Source: Chrysomallon squamiferum (taxonomy: Eukaryota > Mollusca > Gastropoda > Neomphalida > Peltospiridae). Taken from it: 64,000 nucleotides of DNA. The notes under the pieces were generated by a model. The model was not told the DNA's origin. It saw nothing but the letters and a program-made list of their open reading frames with translations, and ran no database searches. Position numbers and translations under genes: made by a program. This document shows, one piece after another, positions 31,808 to 45,188 of the stretch (within the stretch, counting starts at the first letter, position 1; every line of letters starts with the position of its first letter). Location: contig CM022674.1 of assembly GCA_012295275.1 (NCBI GenBank), positions 6,336,436 to 6,400,435 of the forward strand. The letters run 5' to 3'.

Positions 31808-31875
31808 ATTATTATTATTACTATTATTCTTATTCTTCTTATTATTATTATTATCATCATCATCATCATCATTAT
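31540..31875. repeat. Poly-T, (ATC)n, (TTG)n, (ATT)n block
   Basis: Poly-T at 31,540-31,556, (TTG)n at 31,739-31,806, flanked by ATT/ATC units. Confidence 0.9.
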
Positions 31876-32990
31876 TTGCTTTCTCTTGCACGAAAGCACT
31901 TTAAATTGTTATTTACAAAACTGTTCAAAAGAAGAAGAAAAAAAAACGTTTTAATGGAGGCGCTCATTGACTGGTCCCGTGTGCTCTTTAAACAGCGCTA
32001 CAGGACAAACAGACAGTGTACACAGTGAACTTCAAATTAACTCATTAATTAATCATAATTGCTGGCAGTGACATCCACTTACAGTCGGAAAGCTCATTGT
32101 TTCCCGTTCCAGACTGTTGTCAGTGACAGGTTAATAAAAGTTCGTAGCGATTGTTTAAAATTTTCTGCAAGCAGCTAATTGATAATTCTTCTGCAAAACA
32201 AACTGGCGATTGCGAGGTTGCAGTACACCGAATGAGTTTCCGTTGGAAGTGATGTTAAAGTGTTCATGAAAATTGCATTGATTTGTTGATTTGGGTTTTA
32301 TGGAGGAGATGGTTTTTTTTTTGTTTGTTTGTTTATTTTATTTTATTTATTTTTATATTATTTTTTAAAATTTATTTCTGTGTTTCGTTCTCTCTTGCGT
32401 TACTTATTTATTTATTTGTTTGTTCGTTTGTTTGTTTGTGCGTTTGTTTGTTTGTTTATATTCAAGAAAAAAATAACAAAGAAAGAAAAATAAAAAAAAG
32501 GAAAAAAAGAAAAATAAAACAAAAAAAAATAAAAAAAAAAAATAAAAAAAGCACCGGTGTGAACTTTAACTCTCAAGGGAAGATAACTTTGTTAAACATT
32601 TTACTAAAACCTTAAATCATTATTAGAATGATCAATTCATCATTTTGTTCTACTTTTCTGGCGCAGATTGAAAGAAATCATAAAAAAAAAATATATATAT
32701 CTGTAATAGCAACAAAAGGTCAACGTAAGTCAAACACATGTACTGAACTATAAATTGTTTACGACAGCATTATGTTGTCAAATGATTTGTAGTACAAAAC
32801 ATTCCGTTTATATCTATATTTACTGAAGGAAAGCGAATCTTTATCTTAATTATTTTATTTAACGAGGATAAGGATGTGGCTCTCATAATGAGAGAATATC
32901 CAATCTGATCACATATATACACGTGAAGATAATATAAATATTTTGTAATTTTAGTTACGAAATAATATAGTATACATCCAAAATGTATTA
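31876..32990. other. Unique A+T-rich DNA, no gene recognised
   Basis: TTTG/TTTA repeats at 32,320-32,460 and A-rich DNA to 32,550; otherwise unremarkable. Confidence 0.5.
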
Positions 32991-32994
32991 TTGT

Positions 32995-33240
32995 TATTAT
33001 TAGTAGTAGTGGTAGGAGTAGTAGTAATATTATTAGTAATAATGGTGGTGGTGGTGGTGGTAGTAGTAGTAGTAGTAGCAGCAGTAATAATAGTAAAGTA
33101 GTAGGAACACTGGTGGTTGTAGTAGGTCTAGAAGTAGTAGTTGTAGGAGTAATAATTGTAGTAGTAGTAGCAGCTGTAATAGTAATAATACAACTAATGG
33201 TAGTTGTTGTAGTAGCTGCTGTTTGTTCAGATAGTAAGAG
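32995..33240. repeat. Degenerate (GTA)n array
   Basis: GTA, GTG and AAT units. Confidence 0.85.
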
Positions 33241-33614
33241 AAACACAAGACGTAGAAGAAGACGTTGTTGTAAAATAAAAGTAGTGGTTTAAGTAAAACG
33301 TTCATTCGTGGTGTTGTTAAACACCCAGAACGGAAACCGATACTGCCTTCAATGTCAAGGTCGAACGCGCTCGCGCAAAAACCGGAATGTCGAACAGTAA
33401 CTGTTGAATTGCAAGGACGTCATCCCTCCCGTCAATTAACGTCGTTATTAACTGCCCAGTGAGTGACCAGCGGTCAAACAGGATGCAGATGACACTTGTG
33501 ACAAGAAGAAATTTGCTTTTGTTACGGTGTGAATGAGCTGTCAGTGGACTCGATTAGAAAAACAGAATAAACAAAGTTAACATCAATCGAGGGTCATATT
33601 TTTGGCATCGTAAT

Positions 33615-34020
33615 AATAGCTGTGGTTGTAGTTCTTGAACTAGTAGTAGTAGTGGAAGTAATAGTAGTAGTAGTTCTTCTAGTAGTGGAAGTAGTAGTAG
33701 CAGTAGTTGAAGTAGTAGTAGCAGTAATTGTAGTAGTAGTAGTAATAGTAGTAATAGTTGTAGTAGTGGAAGTAGTAGTGGCAGTAGTTCAAGTACTAGT
33801 AGCAGTAATTGTAGTAGTAGTAGTAGTAATAGTAGTAGTAGTAGTTTTAGAAGTGGAAGTAACATTAGTAGTAACTGTTGTAATAGTGAAATAGTAATAG
33901 TAGTAGTAACAGATATAATAGTAGTTACAGTAATAGTAGCAGAAGGAGTAATAGTAGCAACAGCTGTAGTAGTAGTAATAGTAGTAGCAGTAGTAATGTT
34001 AGTAGTTTACTGAAATAGCG
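33615..34020. repeat. Degenerate (GTA)n array, about 400 bp
   Basis: GTA/GAA/GCA units with a weak higher-order period (gtggaagtagtagtagcag recurs). Confidence 0.85.
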
Positions 34021-34446
34021 GTAGTAATAGTAATAGTTAGTGGTAATGTAGTATCAGTAGCTTTTGATGGTTGTGATGGTTTAAAACAACAGCAACAATG
34101 TTAACATCAATAACAGCAACAACAGCAACGACGAAAACAACAATAATAACAGTAATAATAATAATAATAATTAGAAGAAGAATGTTAAATATAATTAACA
34201 ACATCTCGACTGTTAATTACCCGCAGTGTTTCTATGACAACGGTGCTTCTAATGACGGACAATGATCAATGCCATTATCGTCATAATATCATCTGAAATT
34301 CTGTTCTGTTTTCTTTTAAATTTATTAATTAATCAATATAGACCATATAGATATACATCCAAACTAAAACCAAATACATACACGAAAGCGTAAATCATTT
34401 CGAATTCACTTTTAAAATACTCATGTAAATAAGCATACGTACTGCA

Positions 34447-34550
<104 letters not shown>

Positions 34551-34880
34551 GGTAGTTACCTTTAACTATTAATGTTAAATATGTATGTATGTGTGTGTGT
34601 GTGTATATGTATGTATTATATGTGTATGTATGTATGTATGAAAGTATACATGTACGTATGCATGTATATATGTATAGATAAATAGATAGCTACAGACAAT
34701 CAGTGTGTTTGAGTGGTACCTTTAATCAAACAAAAACAATATAATTTCGTACTCTACTTCGTTTTGTTATTTATATGCTTGCTTTTGTTTTCTCCTGTTT
34801 GAATGTTTGTGTTTATATCACAACGTATTCGTTTGCATGTTAGTATGTTTTGTTTTATTTTTATTTTTTTTTTTTTTGTA

Positions 34881-35028
34881 TCTGTGCGTGCGTATATACA
34901 TGCGTGTATGTGTCATGAGTATATGTGTGTGTTGTTTTTCGTCTTTATTTTGTCTCTGTGCGTGCGTATACATGCGTGTATGTGTCATGAGTATATGTGT
35001 TTGTGTTGTTTTTCGTCTGTCATTTTTG
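34881..35028. repeat. 74-bp tandem duplication
   Basis: Two units start with tctgtgcgtgcgtata at 34,881 and 34,955 and differ at a few bases. Confidence 0.85.
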
Positions 35029-35429
35029 TGTCTGTTCTGTAATCACAAAATCAGTGTGTTTACGTGCGGAGAACGAACGAACCCAAATTAGACCAGAAAG
35101 CCATCCATGGCTGACTTCCTTCCGTTTGCAATTCGCTTTGAAATTTCAGTTAATACCACTAGGACAACAAGGTCAGATAAAACAGGAAGAAAGAAAAAAA
35201 AAGAGAAAAAAAGATGTTAATACTAAGGACTGTTTGATGATAGCGACGAGAGAAAAAAGGATAAAAAACAAGAAAAGGAAAGAGAAAGAGATAGAGAAAC
35301 AAAATTATGTTTTATCAAAGAGCTTGTTAAAACTCGGATGTCAGAAGTTTGTCATAGACACGTTAATTTACGTTTTGCGTTTACTGAGGTAATGGTTATT
35401 TTTATAAAGTTTAATAATGAGTGTAAATT

Positions 35430-35435
35430 AACACA

Positions 35436-35466
<31 letters not shown>

Positions 35467-35615
35467 GCAAGACAGAAAATGATGTATACTAGTGATGTAT
35501 TAAACAAACATTTGACATTCAAAATTTAATTAAAGAAAATGAATCACATGATAGTGTGTCTTAACCAAGAAATGTAAAATACTACTACTACTACTACTAA
35601 TAATAATAATAATAA

Positions 35616-35654
<39 letters not shown>

Positions 35655-35655
35655 G
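35430..35655. repeat. (AAAT)n blocks
   Basis: AAAT at 35,435-35,466 and 35,615-35,655, with ACT/AAT units at 35,580-35,614. Confidence 0.9.
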
Positions 35656-35672
35656 TAATCAGAACACTCTAA

Positions 35673-35950
35673 TGACGTCACTAAACAATCACAGCACTGT
35701 TTAACCAATCAGCGAATGAAATCGGCAATCAAACGATACGCTTCCATCACGCGGTTTCCGAACACTGTCAGGATTAAACGAATCAATCTTGTTTACCACT
35801 TGCCCCACCAGCGGTCAGTCCAGCGGTCAGTGCAATCGTCAGTCCACCGACCGCAACGTAGAGCGATATTAATCTCGCCCAAGCCATAGGCCAGGACAAA
35901 CCTAATATCACAGAGACCAAATTGCCATTAACAGACTCATTTATACAGTC
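35673..35950 (+). promoter_or_regulatory. Candidate promoter / 5' untranslated exon region
   Basis: A non-repetitive, C+G-richer island about 1.3 kb upstream of the receptor exon. It contains a perfect palindromic cAMP-response element TGACGTCA (35,673-35,680), a CCAATCAG box (35,705-35,712) of the kind NF-Y binds, and a weak TATA-like TTTATACA near 35,940. These sit between two microsatellite blocks. Linking it to the receptor is inference from position only. A possible donor (CACGTGGTGAAG) lies near 35,970. Confidence 0.35.
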
Positions 35951-36599
35951 AGCTGTTTGTTGAAACTGCACGTGGTGAAGCTCCGGTCGTTCAAAGAGTT
36001 AACACTGTCTGTCTGTCTGTCTGTCTGTTTTCAAAGCTGACACGTGTTTTTTAACGTGCTGCTTCCAGATGCAAACAAACACGATTGTTGAATTAATTTA
36101 AAAGTTTGCGATCACGATTTCAGGTCTTTGTATAATTTAGTGTTATCGATTCGTGAATATGTTTTACAGGGGACAGCGATCTTCTCTTGTATGTACCTAT
36201 ACATGTATTTGTGTGTTTGTATAAGTATATATAAATATAAATATATGTGTGTGTGTATGTTTGTGTATGTGTGTGTGTATGTGTGTGCATATCATTAAAA
36301 GAAAGAATAAAGAATTTATGAGTTTTATAATTTTGTTTCTTTCAGTCTTCCTACGTTTTTCTTCTCTCACGTTTTTTTTTTCTCTCTTTCTCTCTGTCTT
36401 TCTTTCTTTTTGTCTCCCTCTGTTTCTGTCCTTATCTTAGTCTGTTTGTGTTTGTAGCTAAATTCGTCCGCTGTTTTAATCTTCTTTCTGTCTATCATTC
36501 TCTGCCTGTATAATATATACATGTGTGTGTGTGTGTGTTTGTAATTTGGTATACCTGATGATGATCAACTTCAGAGTGTCTTAATAGTAAACCCTATGC

Positions 36600-36660
36600 A
36601 AATATATATATATATATATATAGGTAGGTAGGTAGGTAGGTAGGTAGGTAGGTAGGTAGG

Positions 36661-36714
<54 letters not shown>

Positions 36715-36735
36715 TAGAGACATATATATATATGT
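36600..36735. repeat. (TAGG)n/(TAGA)n microsatellite in the receptor's upstream intron
   Basis: TAGG at 36,621-36,661 then TAGA at 36,661-36,713, flanked by TA; poly-T follows at 36,860-36,888. Confidence 0.95.
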
Positions 36736-36949
36736 ATGTATTATATGGATAGATAAATAGATGAAAATGTTTGTGTTATTGTCTGCACAAAACGATTAAT
36801 GCATAATTGTTGTTTTTTTGTTTGTTGCTGTTTGTTCGTTGTTGTTTTGTTTTGTTGTTGTTTTTTTTTTTTTTTTTTTTTTTTTTTTGTCCGCTTGTCT
36901 CTCTGTCTGTACTTCTGTCTGCATCATACATAAAATCTAATACATACAA

Positions 36950-36974
36950 TTAATTTTCTCTGCTGTTTTTCCAG
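36950..36974 (+). other. Splice acceptor before the receptor coding exon
   Basis: A pyrimidine-rich tract ending in tttttccag lies 14 bases before the receptor ATG. It looks like a normal 3' splice site, so the coding exon probably begins at 36,975 and a 5' untranslated exon lies further upstream, beyond the microsatellite-rich stretch at 36.2-36.9 kb. The donor partner is not certain. Confidence 0.6.
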
Positions 36975-36988
36975 ATCAAAGTCCAACC

Positions 36989-38391
36989 ATGGAAGGCAAC
37001 GCCCCCGCATTTAACCTCTCCGAAGTCGACGTCCACTCCGTGCAGAACATAGAAAACATGTACCACGAGCTCAGCGCCGACGTCATCATCCTCATCACGA
37101 TGTTGTCGGTGTTCATGGTGGTGGGGTCGGTCGGGAACGGGCTCGTCATCTTCGTGTTCCAGAAAATCCGCGAGAAGTCGACCGCCCACCTCTTCATCAT
37201 CACCCTCGCCATCATCGACCTCTTCACCTGCATGGTCATCATCCCCTTCACGATCGTCGTCGAGTACCTGCGCTACGACATCCACTACGACGTCCTCTGC
37301 AAGACGTACCAGTTCCTCATCACGTTCAAGGTGCCGCTGTCGTCGTTCATCATGGTGGCCATCGCCTTCGACCGCTACTTCTGCATCTGCCACCCGCTGA
37401 GGATCATCGTCACCCTGCGCAGGACGAAGATAACGATCGTGCTGCTGACGGTGTTCGCCATGTGTCTGGGAATCGTCACGGCGATGGGCTTCGGGGTTTA
37501 CCAGATCCAGAGAATTCCAGACGCGTCCGGGGCGAGGACCGCCGCTTCGAACAACAATTCCGACACGGTCCTGTCCGAATTGCAGATCCGGACGGGTCCC
37601 GAAGGCGAATCGCCGTACCAGGACGACATCAACGAGATGATCCTGCTCCGCGTGCACATGTACTTCATCAGCAACAACATGAGCGACCTGCTGAGCGAGC
37701 CCCGGGGTTCAGCGGACCGTGGGTGGACAAGGTGATTTACGTCGGGGTGTGCCAGCCCAATCAGGTGCTGCTCAACTTCGAGTTCCTGCGCGTGTACCAG
37801 AAGATCTACTCCTCGCTGTTCCTCGTGTGTCTCGTGATCGTCGGGATCCTGTACGGCCTCATTTACAAGTTCATCATTTCCAGGAGGTCGAGAAAGCTCG
37901 AGCGACGGCTCGTGCTGTGCGCGTACGTCAACGGCGAGAACCCGTACGAAGGAACCCGCCTCACGCTGCTCAACGGCCAGGACGACGATCACCATGGCGA
38001 CGAGAAAAGCACGGAGATGAACGAAAAGGACAAGCGAGCGGACGACAAGTTTTACTACGGGACTGCGGAGACGAAGCATTCTCCGGAAGATCCCGGAAAA
38101 CGATCGAGTACGAAAGAGCGAATGGCGAAACGACAGTCGATCGTATGCGACGCGGACAAACTCCGCGAAGAGACACGCTCGGCGAACATCAAGACGGCCA
38201 TGATGCTGTTCACTGTGACGCTCGTGTTCATCATCGCCTTTCTGCCGGCGTGGATGATGGCGTTTCGGTTGGTGCCCAACGTCATTGTTGTGTTCTATCT
38301 CTACTTCAGTTACAACGTCGCCAATCCTTTTATCTACGCCTTCATGAATCACATTTTTAAAGAGAACCTGCAGAAAATGTTTCGTTGTTAA
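36989..38391 (+). CDS. Class A (rhodopsin-like) G-protein-coupled receptor, single coding exon, frame broken once
   Basis: A seven-transmembrane receptor of the plasma membrane; ligand not recognised, fold and motifs suggest a peptide-type class A receptor. The start ATG is in a good context (accATGg). Seen in order: N-terminal sequon NLS at residue 9; TM1 with GN (N50); TM2 with LAIID (D77); C104 before TM3; FDRY at 127-130; TM4 about 147-170; a very long second extracellular loop of roughly 90 residues with sequons near 189 and 230; a VGVC cysteine; TM5; a charged third intracellular loop; TM6 ending AFLP; TM7 with NPFIYAF; stop at 38,389-38,391. Reading changes from frame 2 to frame 1 near 37,700-37,710, at CCCCGGGG, equivalent to one missing base. 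With that base the protein would be about 467 residues. TM4 lacks the usual tryptophan and TM6 has F instead of W in the CWxP motif. Codons are strongly G/C-ending, unlike everything around. The frameshift could be an assembly error or a true lesion. Confidence 0.9.
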
Positions 38392-38413
38392 ACGAAGAAC
38401 GTTGCTTTTGTTG

Positions 38414-38450
<37 letters not shown>

Positions 38451-38456
38451 TAATTT

Positions 38457-38462
38457 AATAAA
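38457..38462 (+). promoter_or_regulatory. Polyadenylation signal AATAAA for the receptor gene
   Basis: AATAAA occurs 66 bases after the receptor stop codon, directly after a short (ATT)n tract. Position and orientation suit a short 3' untranslated region; cleavage would fall about 10-30 bases further on. Confidence 0.55.
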
Positions 38463-40324
<1,862 letters not shown>

Positions 40325-40689
40325 GTGTCATTGTTATTGCACTCATTATTTCTTTTTTCTCCTTGCATGAATACATGAACATTATTAAGCCATTTAATAA
40401 TGTAAGAAACTAATGAAATTAAACTTGTGGTGATTTGACTTCAAGACGACGAATTGTAAAATCTTGAGATGAATGTACATTTTAGTTTGTGGAATGCAAG
40501 AAGCGAAGAAGTGAGTCCAGAATGCAGATGAAAATTATAAATCGCATAGCCAATAATAAAATTATATATGCCAGCTGTTTTCAGTTACTTGTGTTGTTTT
40601 TGTTGTTGTTATCAGTTTCATTAAGAGCATCAGTGGAATGTCGTAATAATAACCTTAACAATAACTTACTGACATCACTAACATCTTCA

Positions 40690-40884
40690 TTATTATTATC
40701 GTCGTGATCAGTAGCATAATCTCATTATTATTATCATTGTCATTATGATCATCATCATCACTATTATCATCATCATTATCAATATTATCATTATTATTAT
40801 CATCATCATTACTATATTATTATTATTATTGTTATTTTTATTATTATTATTGTTATATTATTATTGTTATTGTTATTATTATTA

Positions 40885-40915
<31 letters not shown>

Positions 40916-40920
40916 CGATA
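40690..40920. repeat. (ATT)n/(ATC)n block
   Basis: Imperfect ATT, ATC and GTT units. Confidence 0.9.
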
Positions 40921-41013
40921 TAGTACTAACGACGTATGTATATGTGTATTTGGCAACTAATATTCTGTAGTCTTAAGTATTACTTATTGGACTATGCATT
41001 CTAACAATGTTCA

Positions 41014-41112
41014 AGAACGCATGCGTGAGATGCCACTGACGAGACTCGAACGTATGACCCACATTTGCCCGCAGTCTGTAGACGGACGACGTCACCAAAC
41101 GTCACTAAGATA
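41014..41112 (-). mobile_element. Decayed tRNA-derived SINE or tRNA pseudogene
   Basis: On the minus strand the order is ttagtgacgtttggtgacg (A-box-like), cgtccgtctacagactgcgg (anticodon-arm-like), then cgttcgagtctcgtcag (B-box-like, GTTCGAGTC). This is the layout of an RNA polymerase III tRNA head. The T-stem does not pair well, so it is not a working tRNA. Confidence 0.45.
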
Positions 41113-41197
41113 ACCATGGCAACCATGTGTCTGTGTGCATGTGTATGTATCAGTATATGAAGGTTTATGTATCTCAAAATCACATCTATATCATACA

Positions 41198-41199
<2 letters not shown>

Positions 41200-41247
<48 letters not shown>

Positions 41248-41410
41248 GTGTATGTATGTATGTGCGTCTGAATGCTTGTATGTACTTATGTATGTATGTA
41301 TATACGTTAGTTTCATTCGTCCTCCATCTCTCTTTCGCTGTCTTTCTATGTGTAGGTCTATCTATCTCTCTGTCTATCTATCTATATATCTATCTATCTA
41401 CCTATAATTA
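41200..41410. repeat. (TA)n, (TATG)n and (TCTA)n block
   Basis: TA 41,200-41,244, TATG units 41,250-41,305, TCTA units 41,355-41,405. Confidence 0.9.
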
Positions 41411-41885
41411 TATACATATATCTGTCTATCCATTATTTGATTTCTTTTTCTGGGCGATCCTGTAAGTGAAACCAACTCATTTCTTACATCTAACGTTGTT
41501 TTGCAACACGCTGATGAATGTAATCGGAAGCTGGGCGCTATTTTTGTTGTATTAGTACGTGTTCTGATGTTATCGCATTACAAGGAAGCAGAAGCAAAAG
41601 AACATTATGACGTAGAGTTACGAGCAAAAACAGAACCTCTTCAGTTATTAAAAGGTTTCTGTCTTGTTTTTTTAATATTGTAATGATTTGTTTAAAATCT
41701 TTAGATGTCTTTTTATATACGTTTTAGTACTAATATATTTATTTTTTTCAATGTGTAATTTTTATTTAATTTTTTTTTTTACTGCTCTTTCATTTACTTT
41801 AATATAACTGTCCATCTAATTAAACTTTCATCTCTCTACATATATGTTTTTGTGTGTGCGTGCATGCATATACCCATTATATATA

Positions 41886-42223
41886 ATTGTAGAAGTATTA
41901 GTTTAATATAAGCAGTAGTAGCAGTAGTAACAGAAAATAACGTAATAGTAATACTAGTAGTAGCAGAAGTCGTACTATTAGTAGCAATGGCAATAATAGC
42001 ACCAGTAGTAGTATATGTAGTAGTAGTAGTAATGGTGGTGCTACTAATAGTACTGGTTGTAACAGTAGTCGAAGAAGTAGTAGTGTTAGTAGCTGTAGCA
42101 GTAGACGTAGTGGCCGTAGAATTAGTCGTAGTGATATGGCTATTGTAATAGTTGTGATTATAATAATAACTGTAGTTGTAGTAGTAGTAGTAGTAGTGTA
42201 GTAGTAGTAGTAGTGGTAGTAGC

Positions 42224-42264
<41 letters not shown>

Positions 42265-42395
42265 AAACAGTTGCAGTAGCAGCAGAAATGGCGGAAAACC
42301 ACAACGATACTATTAGTTTAAGAAGAGGAAGTTGTAGTAGTTGTACTAGAAGTAATAGTAGTAGTAGTAGCAGCAACAGCTATTGTTTTAGTAGC
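41886..42395. repeat. Degenerate (GTA)n array, about 500 bp
   Basis: GTA units with many changes; the purest run is about 42,175-42,262. Confidence 0.85.
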
Positions 42396-43334
<939 letters not shown>

Positions 43335-43598
43335 AAAACAATACAAAATCTATCTAATCTAACAGAACAGATGTCGGAGTACCAGGTACGTTCACGACTC
43401 AGTCTGATGAGTGACTGGTATTTCATTAAAGGCAACAATGTTTACGTCACGTACTACGCGTTTGCACAGTGCCTCGTTATCGTTCTCACTTCCTGTACGC
43501 AAGCGTACGTCATCGGTTATTCCGCACTGTGCCCGTTAAGCAGACAACCAAATCGCGTTGTTGATGACTGTAAATTAATTATAATATATATTTTTTAA
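43335..43598 (+). pseudogene. TMED copy 0: lone last exon with damaged tail
   Basis: A splice acceptor (tatttcag) and exon 4 sequence (coiled coil MSEYQVRSRLSLMSDWY, membrane helix FAQCLVIVLTSC) match the paralogues closely. At the tail four bases are missing relative to copies A and C (gtcatcgg for gtgcttcgtcgg). This shifts the frame, removes LRRFF and reads on to a late stop. The AATAAA of the other copies is changed to AATATA. No exons 1-3 were found upstream; recognisable family sequence starts right after the (CT)n tract ending at 43,148. Confidence 0.85.
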
Positions 43599-44169
43599 AT
43601 TTTTTAACATTATTCTTTATGTTTTATTTAGTATGATTATGTGTGAATCATGTGCGTTTATGGATTTGTGTTCGAGTGTGTGTTAAATGTAAAAAAATGT
43701 AGAAAACCGACATTACCAAATTTTTCGATTAGTTAATTGCTGTGTTTGAGTGACCATAATGTCGGTCTTTGTTTCATTTTAATGCAGAATTTGATACACA
43801 TCGAGGAAACAAAATTCCCATTAACATACTTTGAAACCTGTCATCTCTTTTTGACGTGTTCTAATTTACATTCATCAGCTGACAAAATGTTATCGATAAC
43901 GAATACATTTTTATATTTAATCATACTCCTCTCTCAGTTGTAAAAAATAGTAATTTTATCGAGTACACCATATTACGAGAGAAAAAACAAGCGAACTCAA
44001 AACAAAAAATAGTGGTTCTTTTTTTCTTCGTTAATATCAATAATTATTTTCTAACTGATCATAGACAATTGCTATAATTCATCGTGTAGATTAAACGAGT
44101 TAATTTTACTTCATAAACCAGGATGCATAATTAATTAAAACAAAAGCAAACAGACGGGAAAATAAAACC

Positions 44170-44289
44170 TATCATCCCTAGAAACTAAAATGGGTTAGTC
44201 CCATTTTGTTATCGATCGTGTCTAACTACCATATTTATTATCGTCTGCGCGTTTTAAACATTTTACTAATGAATTTAAAAAAAAAAAAA
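44170..44289 (+). promoter_or_regulatory. Putative proximal promoter of TMED copy A
   Basis: This stretch before the ATG is shared with copies B (53,013-53,130, reverse), C (58,740-58,851) and D (63,170-63,266). Its best conserved part is a TATCGATCG core with a following GTCT. No TATA box is evident. Promoter role is inferred from conservation upstream of exon 1. Confidence 0.35.
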
Positions 44290-44619
44290 ATGGCGCAAAA
44301 TAGCTACATTTATTTGCTGTCCGTGTTTGTTTTTCGAGAGACATAATTGTGCAAAGTGCAAGAGGAATACGTTATGAAGATGAGGTTGATTTTCCTGGAA
44401 TACGTCACGAGTTTAAGGTCGAAGTACAGTCGGGCAGAGAAGAATGTTTTTACCAGAAATTAAAAAATAAGGCGGAAATGAGAGTTTTGTACAAGGTATT
44501 ATTCAGTCTTTGCAGTGTACTAATCGACTTAAAATCGTAATATTTCGTTCAAACGTTCCACTACATGTAAAACAACCACATCAGTAATAAATAAGAATGT
44601 GACTGTAAATAATGTAATT

Positions 44620-45050
<431 letters not shown>

Positions 45051-45188
45051 ATGATGATGTTTTCTGACAGGTACTCAGAGGGGGTGATCGGACTGTTGAC
45101 GTTTTTGTGAAGGACTTGTCCAAGAAACTGATAAAACAGGATAAGTCCAAAAATAACGGTCTGTTGAAAATGAAATTTAAAATGGGAG

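Noticed and set aside
36950-38352. Long antisense frames (235 and 284 codons) over the receptor
   Set aside because: Shadow frames caused by G/C-ending codons of the true + strand gene.
37719-38360. 213-codon + frame overlapping the receptor
   Set aside because: Third frame of the same exon, without membrane segments or motifs.
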